This document shows positions 6,860-12,397 of a DNA stretch of 12,397 nucleotides, in pieces. Every line of letters begins with the position of its first letter. Positions within the stretch are counted from its first letter, which is position 1. Both the position numbers and the translations under genes were made by a program. Under the pieces are notes generated by a model. It did no database searches, was not told where the DNA came from, and worked only from the letters and a program-made list of their open reading frames with translations. The DNA is from Acidothermales bacterium (GTDB taxonomy: Bacteria > Actinomycetota > Actinomycetes > Streptosporangiales > WHST01): the NCBI GenBank assembly GCA_017354575.1, contig JAFMQP010000072.1, positions 1 through 12,397 on the forward strand, read 5' to 3'.

Positions 6860-7549
6860 TCAATAGTGCTGCCCCTTCAGCGCGTCGAAGTTGTACAGCT
6901 GCTTCGCGGACGCCACCCGGGTCACGTTCTCCGGGTCGACGTGGTCGAATCCGGCGGTCTTCACGAGGTCGCTGACCACACGTACGTCGTCGTCCGTGAG
7001 GGCCTCGACACGGGCGTCGGAGCCGAGCGACGCGATGTGCCCGGCGACGTAGATGACCGTCTCGTACAGCGAGTCGCCGAGCGCGTGGCCGGCGTTCCCG
7101 CCCACGAGGACCGTCCCGGCCTGTGCCATGAATCCGCTCATGTGGCCGACGTCGCCGGCCACCACGATCGTGCCGCCCTTCAACGAGATGCCGGCGCGCG
7201 AGGACGCGTCACCCTCGACCACCAGCAGCCCGCCGTGGGCGGACGCACCCGCGCACTCCGACGCGTTGCCGCGCACGCGCACGGTGCCGCTCATCAGATT
7301 CTCCGCCACCGACCAACCGACGAACCCGTCGACGGTGACGTCCGGACCGTCGCCGAGGCCGCCGATGAAGTAGCCGGCGTCACCCTCGATGCGCACGTCC
7401 AACCGGTTGGTGAGCCCGACGGCGAGGTTGTGCCTGCCCCACGGTTCCAGAATGCGCACGGCGGTGCCGTCGGGCAGTTCCCTCAGCCGCTGGTTGATCT
7501 CCCGCGTCGACAGATCCCCGCAGTCGAGGACGGCCTCGGCCACCGTCAT
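6860..7549 (-). CDS. mgsB: N-methylglutamate synthase subunit B (GXGXG beta-helix domain)
   Basis: A 229-aa protein made almost entirely of the right-handed beta-helix found at the C-terminus of glutamate synthase (GlxC-like). Repeated glycine coils are visible at about 77-88 (VGWSVAENLMSG), 94-107 (GNASECAGASAHGG), 113-126 (GDASSRAGISLKGG), 132-145 (GDVGHMSGFMAQAG) and 151-163 (GNAGHALGDSLYE). In glutamate synthase this domain is structural and helps line the ammonia tunnel; here it probably joins MgsA to MgsC to guide methylamine or ammonia. The ATG at 7549 overlaps the mgsA stop by 4 bp (ATGA). The frame is open upstream, but the extra residues are an arginine-rich shadow of mgsA. Confidence 0.9.
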   Translation of the reverse strand: MTVAEAVLDCGDLSTREINQRLRELPDGTAVRILEPWGRHNLAVGLTNRLDVRIEGDAGYFIGGLGDGPDVTVDGFVGWSVAENLMSGTVRVRGNASECAGASAHGGLLVVEGDASSRAGISLKGGTIVVAGDVGHMSGFMAQAGTVLVGGNAGHALGDSLYETVIYVAGHIASLGSDARVEALTDDDVRVVSDLVKTAGFDHVDPENVTRVASAKQLYNFDALKGQHY

Positions 7550-8454
7550 ACGCACCCGCCTCGCCGCCATACGTGGATCTCTTCCGGCATCGGCTCGAAC
7601 ACCCGCGCACTGCCGATGCCCGGCAGCGACGCGAGCGCGTGGAACTCCGACCCGAACGCGACGTACGTGTCGGTCTCGGCGAGCACCGCCGGCTTGCACG
7701 CGAACGAGTCCCGCAGCACGGCGAACTCGTCCGCGGTCGCGACGAGCAAGGTGTAGAAGCCGTCCAGCTCCTTCAACACCATGCGCAGTGCGTCCTCGAG
7801 ATCGGCACCGCGGGACATGTGCCACGCGATGAACTGCGCGCACACCTCCGAGTCGTTGTCGGTGACGCAGCGGACGCCCTCGCGTTCCAGCTTGCGCCGC
7901 ACCGTCCTGTAGTTCGAGAACGAGCCGTTGTGCACCAGCGCGAGATCCGCCGCGGGTGAGAACGGGTGCGAACCGTCCGTCGTGACGGCCGACTCGGTGG
8001 CCATCCTGGTGTGTCCGACGCCTTGGTACGCCGAGCGTCCCGCGATCCCGTACCGCTCGCAGATCTCCCGCGGCGAACCCACGTCCTTGAAGATCTCGAT
8101 CGCGTGGCCGTAGCCGACGACGACGGTGTCCGCCTCGGCCTCGAGGATCGCGGCCGACACCGCGTCCGCCGCGCCGTCGGCGACCAGCACCGCGCCGTCC
8201 GGCCGCGTCGACTCCACGGTGACCTCGGCGCCGAGCACGGCGGCCGCCCGGCGCGCCACCTCGGCCGCGTCCGCCTCGTCCGGCAGTCGCAGTGAGTACC
8301 GCTGGCCACCCGTGTGCGGCGGTGCGCCGTACAGCGCGATTCCCGCGGAATCAGGGCCTCGCGTCGTCATGCAGTCGAGCATCGCCGCGAGATGCGTGCC
8401 GAGGGGCTGGTGTGCCGTCTCGTCCTTGAGGTGGAGGCCGACGATCCCACACAT
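7546..8454 (-). CDS. mgsA: N-methylglutamate synthase subunit A (class II glutamine amidotransferase-like)
   Basis: A 302-aa N-terminal-nucleophile amidotransferase (GlxB-like). Removal of Met1 exposes Cys2 (MCGIVG), the nucleophile that attacks the gamma-glutamyl amide; this fixes the start at 8454 rather than the in-frame ATG at 8460. The GGGAGGGG tract at 8461-8468 then lies 6 nt from the chosen ATG. Other family motifs: TRGPDSAGIALYG (31-43), GHTRMATES (147-155), HNGSFSN (175-181, oxyanion region), TDNDSE (198-203) and FGSEFHAL (268-275). A roughly 90-residue segment between the RGPDSAG and GHTR motifs is longer than in PurF-type domains. In the complex it should hydrolyse gamma-glutamylmethylamide and pass the amine to MgsC. 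First gene of the minus-strand operon; it follows the GntR gene by 95 bp that hold a strong operator-like repeat. Confidence 0.9.
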   Translation of the reverse strand: MCGIVGLHLKDETAHQPLGTHLAAMLDCMTTRGPDSAGIALYGAPPHTGGQRYSLRLPDEADAAEVARRAAAVLGAEVTVESTRPDGAVLVADGAADAVSAAILEAEADTVVVGYGHAIEIFKDVGSPREICERYGIAGRSAYQGVGHTRMATESAVTTDGSHPFSPAADLALVHNGSFSNYRTVRRKLEREGVRCVTDNDSEVCAQFIAWHMSRGADLEDALRMVLKELDGFYTLLVATADEFAVLRDSFACKPAVLAETDTYVAFGSEFHALASLPGIGSARVFEPMPEEIHVWRRGGCV

Positions 8455-8460
8455 CCGCAT

Positions 8461-8468
8461 CCCCTCCC
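8461..8468 (-). promoter_or_regulatory. Shine-Dalgarno that supports the mgsA start at 8454
   Basis: Minus-strand GGGAGGGG. It abuts the ATG at 8460 directly, which is too close for initiation, but lies 6 nt before the ATG at 8454. This agrees with the need for Met-Cys at the N-terminus of an Ntn amidotransferase. Confidence 0.7.
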
Positions 8469-8490
8469 GGAGGTGCCGTGGCGACGATCG

Positions 8491-8514
8491 GGTCTATGGT
8501 TCGGACCACAGACC
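8491..8514. promoter_or_regulatory. FadR/GntR-type operator upstream of the mgsABC-gmaS operon
   Basis: A 24-bp inverted repeat with 10-bp arms, GGTCTATGGT (8491-8500) and ACCACAGACC (8505-8514), around TCGG. Nine of ten arm positions pair. Its core TGGTTCGGACCA matches the TGGT...ACCA shape of FadR-subfamily sites. It lies in the only intergenic space before mgsA (8455-8549), 36 bp from the mgsA start, directly downstream of a GntR/FCD gene. No convincing -35/-10 pair could be placed, so whether it overlaps the promoter is uncertain. Confidence 0.6.
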
Positions 8515-8549
8515 AATGGAGGCATGCAACACCTAGGCGGCCGACCGCG

Positions 8550-9284
8550 TCAAGGCCTGGTCGAGCCTCTTTGCCCCGTCTTTGTCTTGCCGTCCTGCAG
8601 GACGATCACGCGGAGCTGCTCCCTGGTGCGGTCGATGTGTGCGGCCATGAGGCACGCCGCGGCGTCGGCGTCCTTCGCGCGGATCGCCTCGTAGACGCCG
8701 CGGTGATCACGTACGGACTCCTCGACGGGTTCGACGTACTCGAGCAGGTCGTGCGGACTGAACAGCGCGCCGCGCGCCTGGTCGATGCCGGCCTCCAGCC
8801 GGGTGTTCCTCGCCGCGCGCGCGACAGCCGAATGGAACCGTGAGTCGGCCAGCCGGAACGTCGCACGGCTGTCGGAGTCCGCCATCGAGTCGATCGCCGC
8901 GCGCATCTCGGTGAGGTCGGGGCGGGTACGCCGGGTCGCCGCGAGGCGGGCCGCGTGCTGTTCCAGGGCGATCCGGAAGTCGATGATCTCGTCGATCTCG
9001 CCGCGCTGCTTGCGTACCTGCTGCCGCCAGTCACGGAACGGCCGGGACAGCTCGGTGACGAACGTGCCGCCGTGCGCACCGCGCCGGACCTCCACGTAGC
9101 CGCGCGACTGCAACGACTTGATCGCCTCGCGGAGGGACGCCCGCGCGACGCCGAGCTCCTCGGCGAGCTCGCGCTCGGGGGGCAGGCGGTCGCCAGGGCC
9201 GAGCTCCCCGCGGTGGATCATTGCGCGGATGTGCTCGGCCACACCCTCCGTCAGGCTCATCGATGTGAGCGGCTGCCTCACCAT
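8550..9284 (-). CDS. GntR-family transcriptional regulator, FadR subfamily (FCD domain)
   Basis: A 244-aa regulator. Winged HTH at residues about 9-78 with the GntR signature GELGPGDRLPPERELAEELG (26-45), then VARASLREAIKSLQSRGYVEVRRG (46-69). The all-helical FCD ligand domain (about 94-225) shows the usual metal-site residues Asp147 and His151 (ADSRFH), His194 (DHRGVYEAI) and His216 (AAHIDRT). FCD regulators typically bind small carboxylates, often with a divalent metal; glutamate-derived ligands such as NMG or gamma-glutamylmethylamide would make sense here, but that is inference. The ATG at 9284 has no Shine-Dalgarno and lies 6 nt after a TACCCT hexamer, suggesting a leaderless mRNA. An alternative ATG at 9260 would start just before the HTH and also lacks a well-spaced RBS. 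Likely controls the mgs operon through the repeat at 8491-8514. Confidence 0.9.
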   Translation of the reverse strand: MVRQPLTSMSLTEGVAEHIRAMIHRGELGPGDRLPPERELAEELGVARASLREAIKSLQSRGYVEVRRGAHGGTFVTELSRPFRDWRQQVRKQRGEIDEIIDFRIALEQHAARLAATRRTRPDLTEMRAAIDSMADSDSRATFRLADSRFHSAVARAARNTRLEAGIDQARGALFSPHDLLEYVEPVEESVRDHRGVYEAIRAKDADAAACLMAAHIDRTREQLRVIVLQDGKTKTGQRGSTRP

Positions 9285-9319
9285 CCGGACAGGGTAATGC
9301 GAGTACGCTCGCCGGATGG
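9281..9319. promoter_or_regulatory. compact divergent promoter region between the two regulator genes
   Basis: The arms CCATCCGG (9281-9288) and CCGGATGG (9312-9319) form a perfect 8-bp inverted repeat, and each arm contains a start codon (minus ATG 9284, plus ATG 9316). Between them are two back-to-back TAnnnT hexamers: TACCCT on the minus strand (9291-9296) and TACGCT on the plus strand (9304-9309), each exactly 6 nt before its ATG. This is the spacing of leaderless actinobacterial promoters. A second small inverted repeat, GCGAG/CTCGC around TACG (9299-9312), overlaps the plus-strand hexamer. With a 17-bp spacer, the -35 positions fall in the repeat arms and read CCATCC, unlike TTGACA, so activator dependence is possible. 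Confidence 0.45.
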
Positions 9320-9936
9320 GGCAGCTCGCAGAACCTGCCGGGGAACCGGCGGTCCAGACGCTCGAGGACGAGCTCGAGGAGGTCATCGCCTCCCGGGTAC
9401 GCGAGTTCAGGTCGGCACTCGGCTGGAGCGTCGGGCACCTTGCCGAACGCAGCGGACTCTCGAAGAGCATGCTGTCCAAGATCGAGAACGCGAAGGCGTC
9501 GGCGAGCCTCAGCACGCTCGCCCGGCTGAGCTCGGCGCTGAACGTCCCCGTGACGGCGTTCTTCCGCGGCCTCGACGAGGAGCACGACGTCATCCACATC
9601 AAGGCGGGCCGCGGCCTCGACATCGAGCATCGGGGATCGCGCACGGGCTCCCGTTACCAGCTGCTGGGCCGGATGCGGCACCCGTACGACATGCTCGAGC
9701 CGCTGCTCGTGACGATCACCAGGCGCACCAAGGCGTTCCCGTTGTTCCAGCACGCCGGGGTGGAGCTGCTGCACGTGCTCGGCGGGCAGGTCGCGTACGC
9801 GGTCGGCGACGACACGTACCTGCTCGACACGGGTGACTCCCTGCAGTTCGCCGGCGACGTCCCGCACGGTCCGGTCGAGCTCAGGGAACTGCCGGTGAGA
9901 TTCCTCAGCATCAAGGCCTTGCCGACCAACGGCTGA
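9316..9936 (+). CDS. XRE-family transcriptional regulator with C-terminal cupin sensor
   Basis: A 206-aa regulator. The lambda-repressor-like HTH spans about residues 24-83 (RVREFRSALGWSVGHLAERS, then SKSMLSKIENAKASASLSTL). A single cupin barrel follows at about 120-200: HAGVELLHVLGGQ (146-158) supplies His146 and Glu150, and GDSLQFAGDVPHGP (173-186) supplies His184, so a metal or small-ligand site is plausible although the classical HxH is not complete. XRE-cupin proteins often regulate amine and amino-acid catabolism next to their own genes (for example the PuuR type). No Shine-Dalgarno precedes the ATG; a TACGCT hexamer 6 nt upstream suggests a leaderless transcript. Divergent from the GntR gene and co-oriented with mgdABC, 93 bp upstream of it. 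The ligand is unknown; pathway amines or NMG are candidates. Confidence 0.88.
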   Translation: MGQLAEPAGEPAVQTLEDELEEVIASRVREFRSALGWSVGHLAERSGLSKSMLSKIENAKASASLSTLARLSSALNVPVTAFFRGLDEEHDVIHIKAGRGLDIEHRGSRTGSRYQLLGRMRHPYDMLEPLLVTITRRTKAFPLFQHAGVELLHVLGGQVAYAVGDDTYLLDTGDSLQFAGDVPHGPVELRELPVRFLSIKALPTNG

Positions 9937-9944
9937 CGCCGCAG

Positions 9945-9957
9945 CGCTCCGTGAGCG
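9945..9957 (+). terminator. weak hairpin after the XRE-cupin gene
   Basis: CGCTC and GAGCG arms with a CGT loop lie 9 nt after the stop codon. There is no T-tract, only a short A-rich stretch (GGAATGGAAATAG) after it. It could be a weak terminator separating the regulator from mgdA or simply part of the intergenic control region. Confidence 0.22.
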
Positions 9958-9975
9958 GAATGGAAATAGTGTTGC

Positions 9976-9991
9976 CCTGGGGTTCACCAGG
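9976..9991. promoter_or_regulatory. inverted repeat just upstream of the mgdA promoter, possible operator
   Basis: CCTGG (9976-9980) and CCAGG (9987-9991) flank GGTTCA. The inner 12 bp, TGGGGTTCACCA, share 7 of 12 positions and the TGG...ACCA frame with the operator core before mgsA (TGGTTCGGACCA). It ends 2 bp before the proposed -35 hexamer, a place where either an activator or a repressor could act. The arms are short, so chance cannot be excluded. Confidence 0.3.
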
Positions 9992-9993
9992 AG

Positions 9994-10030
9994 TAGACAT
10001 CGTTTCCTGACGGGCTTACAGTCGTCGCAA
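9994..10030 (+). promoter_or_regulatory. probable leaderless promoter of mgdABC
   Basis: TAGACA (9994-9999) differs from the TTGACA consensus at one base. It is separated by exactly 17 bp from TACAGT (10017-10022), which fits TAnAnT. The ATG of mgdA at 10030 begins 8 nt after the hexamer, where transcription should start, and no Shine-Dalgarno is present in the 15 nt before the ATG. These points together suggest a leaderless mRNA. Confidence 0.5.
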
Positions 10031-11277
10031 TGTCTCGCTACTCCGCATGGCGACTGTTCACAACCGGCCTCCGGCACGGGGACTGGCCGGCAGCCTGGCG
10101 AGCGCACGAACCGCGCTCCTCCTACGACGTAGTGATCATCGGCGGCGGCGTGCACGGCCTGGCGGCCGCGTACTACCTCGCCGCGAACCACGGCATCACG
10201 GACGTCGCGGTGCTCGACAAGAGCTACATCGGCAGCGGCGGCTCCGGGCGCAACACGGCGATCGTCCGGTCGAACTACCTGACGCCCGAGGGCGTCGCGT
10301 TCTACGACCGGTCGGTCAAGCTGTACGAGGCGCTGTCGGCGACGCTGAACTTCAACGTGATGTTCTCCCAGCACGGGCACATGACGCTCGCCCACAACGA
10401 CTCGTCGCTGCGGACGATGCGCTGGCGGGCCGAGGTGAACAAGCTGCAGGGCATCGAGTCCGAGGTGATCGACGAGCGCGAGGTGAACCGGCTCGTCCCG
10501 CAGCTCGACGTGTCGCCGCACGCGCGGTACCCGATCCTCGGCGCGCTGTACCACGCGCCCGGCGGCATCATCCGGCACGACGCCGTCGTGTGGGGGTACG
10601 CCAGGGGCGCGGACGCCGCCGGCGTGCACATCCACCAGAACACCGAGGTCACCGGGATCGACGTCTCCCGCGGCAAGGTCACCGGCGTCGTCACCAACCG
10701 CGGGCGGATCGCCACCGGAACGGTGCTGAACGCCACGGCCGGCTGGTCGTCCACGGTCGCCGACCTCGCCGGCGTGCCCCTGCCGATCGAGACGTTCCCG
10801 CTGCAGGCGGCGGTGACCGAGCCGGTCCGTCCGTTCCTGCACACGGTCATCGTGTCCGGGTCGCTGCACGTGTACGTGAGCCAGACCGACCGCGGCGAGC
10901 TCGTGTTCGGCGCGAGCGTCGACCCGTTCGGCTCGTACTCGACGCGCGGGTCGCTCGAGTTCATCGAGGGACTGGCCGGGCACGTGCTGGAACTGATGCC
11001 GTCGCTGTCGAAGATGCGGCTGCTGCGGCAGTGGGCCGGGCTGTGCGACATGACGCCGGACTTCAGCCCCATCATGGGCTTCACCCCCGTCGACGGGTTC
11101 CTCGTCGACGTCGGCTGGGGCACGTACGGGTTCAAGGCCGGACCGGTCAGCGGCGAGGCGATGGCCGAGTGCATCGCGACGGCCAGGACGCCGGCGATCA
11201 TCGACGCGTTCGGTCTGGACAGGTTCGAGGCCGGCGAGCTCGTCGGCGAGAAGGGCGCGGCTTCGGTGGGTCACTGA
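10030..11277 (+). CDS. mgdA: N-methylglutamate dehydrogenase subunit A (sarcosine oxidase beta-like flavoprotein)
   Basis: A 415-aa member of the DAO/sarcosine oxidase beta family, which oxidises N-methyl groups of amino acids. The N-terminus RYSAWRLFTTGLRHGDWPAA (3-22) is characteristic of heterotetrameric SoxB/MgdA proteins. The dinucleotide fold starts with DVVIIGGGVHGLAAAYYLA (33-51), then SYIGSGGSGRNTAIVRSNYL (65-84). RHDAVVWGYAR (182-192) contains a histidine (183) that, by eye, matches the region of the covalently flavinylated histidine of tetrameric sarcosine oxidase. The C-terminal GWGTYGFKAGPVSGEAMAE (362-380) is the usual flavin/substrate loop. With gmaS and mgsABC alongside, the substrate is more likely N-methylglutamate than sarcosine, but the two cannot be separated by sequence reading alone. 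Its stop shares one base with the mgdB start (TGATG). Confidence 0.88.
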   Translation: MSRYSAWRLFTTGLRHGDWPAAWRAHEPRSSYDVVIIGGGVHGLAAAYYLAANHGITDVAVLDKSYIGSGGSGRNTAIVRSNYLTPEGVAFYDRSVKLYEALSATLNFNVMFSQHGHMTLAHNDSSLRTMRWRAEVNKLQGIESEVIDEREVNRLVPQLDVSPHARYPILGALYHAPGGIIRHDAVVWGYARGADAAGVHIHQNTEVTGIDVSRGKVTGVVTNRGRIATGTVLNATAGWSSTVADLAGVPLPIETFPLQAAVTEPVRPFLHTVIVSGSLHVYVSQTDRGELVFGASVDPFGSYSTRGSLEFIEGLAGHVLELMPSLSKMRLLRQWAGLCDMTPDFSPIMGFTPVDGFLVDVGWGTYGFKAGPVSGEAMAECIATARTPAIIDAFGLDRFEAGELVGEKGAASVGH

Positions 11278-11519
11278 TGATTCTTCTCCCCTGCCCCTGG
11301 TGCGGGCCACGCAACGTCGGAGAGTTCCGCTACGTCGGCGAGACGGTGTCGCGGCCGGATCCCGCCGCCACGACCCCTGAGGAATGGCGGCGCTACCTCT
11401 ACATGCGCCGCAACCCGCGCGGCATGTTGCGGGAGGGCTGGTACCACACGATGGGCTGCCGCAGGTACGTCACCGTCGACCGTGACACCGCCACCAACGC
11501 CGCCGGAGGTCAGCCGTGA
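11277..11519 (+). CDS. mgdB: N-methylglutamate dehydrogenase subunit B (sarcosine oxidase delta-like, zinc-binding)
   Basis: An 80-aa SoxD-type small subunit. It opens with MILLPCPWCG; Cys6 and Cys9 together with His57 and Cys61 (YHTMGC) give the zinc site expected for this family. The middle part (PEEWRRYLYMRRNPRGMLREGW) matches the usual delta-subunit pattern. It has no catalytic role by itself and stabilises the tetramer between the alpha and beta subunits. The start overlaps the mgdA stop by one base and the stop overlaps the mgdC start (GTGA), so the three genes are translationally coupled. Order beta-delta-alpha equals mgdA-B-C. Confidence 0.9.
   Translation: MILLPCPWCGPRNVGEFRYVGETVSRPDPAATTPEEWRRYLYMRRNPRGMLREGWYHTMGCRRYVTVDRDTATNAAGGQP
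11505..11509 (+). promoter_or_regulatory. Shine-Dalgarno that decides the GTG start of mgdC
   Basis: GGAGG inside the end of mgdB lies 6 nt before GTG at 11516, against 15 nt before the in-frame ATG at 11525. The GTG is therefore the better start. Confidence 0.65.
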
Positions 11520-12397
11520 GCAGCATGCGGATCGCGGAGCACCGCCCGGGTGAGGTGATCGACCGGTGCCGGCCGGTCTCGTTCACGTTCAACGGCCGCA
11601 ACCTTTCGGCGTACGCAGGCGACACCATCGCGTCTGCGCTGGCGGCGAACGGCGTCCGGGTTATGTCGCGCAGCTTCAAGTACCACCGGCCGCGCGGCCT
11701 GATGACGGCGAGCTACGTCGACCCTGGCTGCGTCGTGCAGGTCGGCGACGAGCCGAACGTGCGTGGCGGCCACCGACTCGTCACCGACGGGATGGTCGTC
11801 AGCTCGCAGAACACCTGGCCGTCGCTGCGGTTCGACGTCAAGGGCGTCAACAGGCTCGCGGGCCGCTTCCTCTCCGCCGGCTTCTACTACAAGACGTTCA
11901 TCAAGCCGCAGCGACTGTGGCCGACGTACGAGCGCGTGCTGCAGCGGTTCGTCCACGCCGGCAGCATCAGCGACACGACGCCGCATGACGAGCAGGACAA
12001 GCGGTTCGCGCACCCCGACGTCCTCGTCGCGGGCGGCGGGCCCGCGGGCATGGCCGCGGCGGTCGCGGCCGCGCGCGACGGCGCACGGGTGCTGCTGGTC
12101 GAGGAGGAGCACCAGCTCGGCGGGCACCTGCGCTGGGGCGACGCCGCCGACCTCGCCGCGCTCGAAGACCTCCGCGAGCAGGTCCGGCGGCTCGACGACA
12201 TCGAGGTGCTCACCGACTCCGTCGTCGCGGGACGGTACGACGGCAACTGGGTCGCGGTGGTCGAACGTCGCGGCGGGGTCGAGCGGCTCGTCAAGGCCCG
12301 GGCCAAGGCGTTCGTCGTCGCACCCGGCCTGGTCGAGCGCCCGTACGTGTTCACCGGCAACGACCTGCCCGGCGTCATGCTCTCGACCGCGGTACGC
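11516..12397 (+). CDS. mgdC: N-methylglutamate dehydrogenase subunit C (sarcosine oxidase alpha-like), 3' end outside window
   Basis: The frame is open from GTG at 11516 to the last base, giving the first 294 residues of a protein that in this family is roughly 950-1000 aa. The N-terminal ferredoxin-like fold spans about 20-95, with FTFNGRNLSAYAGDTIASAL (23-42) and the alpha-subunit signature SRSFKYHRPRG (51-61). The NAD/FAD-binding fold begins at VLVAGGGPAGMAAAVAAARD (169-188) and continues through ARVLLVEE (190-197) and FVVAPGLVERPYVFTGND (266-283) to LPGVMLSTAVR (284-294). The missing part should hold the amine-oxidoreductase remainder and the folate-binding aminomethyltransferase-like domain. 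In the enzyme this subunit binds NAD and helps pass the methyl carbon to tetrahydrofolate. It overlaps mgdB by 4 bp (GTGA). Confidence 0.88.
   Translation, partial: MSSMRIAEHRPGEVIDRCRPVSFTFNGRNLSAYAGDTIASALAANGVRVMSRSFKYHRPRGLMTASYVDPGCVVQVGDEPNVRGGHRLVTDGMVVSSQNTWPSLRFDVKGVNRLAGRFLSAGFYYKTFIKPQRLWPTYERVLQRFVHAGSISDTTPHDEQDKRFAHPDVLVAGGGPAGMAAAVAAARDGARVLLVEEEHQLGGHLRWGDAADLAALEDLREQVRRLDDIEVLTDSVVAGRYDGNWVAVVERRGGVERLVKARAKAFVVAPGLVERPYVFTGNDLPGVMLSTAVR

Noticed and set aside
5461..8454. split or frameshifted glutamate synthase (gltB)
   Set aside because: The three genes each hold one complete domain with their own starts, RBS and orderly overlaps. This is the normal MgsABC/GlxBCD form and not a broken gene.
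9031..11310. 759-codon open frame on the minus strand, antisense to the XRE-cupin gene and mgdA
   Set aside because: Low-complexity, arginine-rich translation with no motif; it runs through the divergent promoter and opposite to two well-supported genes.
10030..12397. true sarcosine oxidase (soxBDA)
   Set aside because: Not excluded by motifs, but the gmaS-mgsABC genes alongside and the absence of glyA- or sarcosine-related genes in the window favour N-methylglutamate dehydrogenase; kept as the main alternative.
1..12397. tRNA, rRNA, CRISPR, insertion sequence or phage att signals
   Set aside because: No clover-leaf, repeat array, transposase motif or terminal repeats seen; base composition looks uniform along the window.

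Overview
This is a 12.4 kb stretch of very GC-rich DNA. Its G/C-ending codons, one GTG start, tight 1-4 bp stop/start overlaps and probable leaderless promoters (a TAnnnT hexamer 6-7 nt before an ATG) point to a high-GC actinomycete. The order or genus cannot be told from the sequence alone. The window is almost fully coding: 16 genes, no gap over 100 bp, and no RNA genes, CRISPR or mobile elements seen.

The core looks like a catabolic locus for methylamine (or a close short-chain alkylamine) by the N-methylglutamate (NMG) pathway. From 8454 leftwards on the minus strand come the three single-domain NMG synthase subunits mgsA (class II glutamine amidotransferase), mgsB (GXGXG beta-helix) and mgsC (FMN/Fe-S synthase domain), then gmaS (gamma-glutamylmethylamide synthetase). 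From 10030 rightwards on the plus strand come mgdA, mgdB and mgdC (sarcosine-oxidase-like beta, delta and alpha subunits of NMG dehydrogenase). mgdC runs off the right edge, and the gamma subunit mgdD is expected beyond it. GmaS would couple methylamine to glutamate, MgsABC would form NMG, and MgdABCD would oxidise NMG back to glutamate while passing the methyl carbon to tetrahydrofolate or formaldehyde.

Two regulator genes sit between the two arms and diverge over only 31 bp: a FadR/FCD-type GntR regulator (minus) and an XRE-cupin regulator (plus). A strong FadR-like inverted repeat (8491-8514) lies before mgsA. A probable leaderless promoter with an adjacent inverted repeat lies before mgdA (9976-10030).

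The less familiar part is the left half of the minus-strand operon (4055 to 781). Directly after gmaS come three small membrane proteins (101, 138 and 57 aa), an APC-superfamily permease of the ethanolamine-permease type (480 aa), a 219-aa membrane-anchored protein and a 96-aa membrane protein. Neighbours from the 101-aa protein to the 96-aa protein overlap or are 1 bp apart. I read this as a dedicated uptake module, possibly a multi-subunit transporter; the small proteins match no family I can name. At the far left, on the plus strand, is an AraC-type regulator with its HTH domain at the N-terminus; its 3' end overlaps the operon's 3' end by 15 bp.
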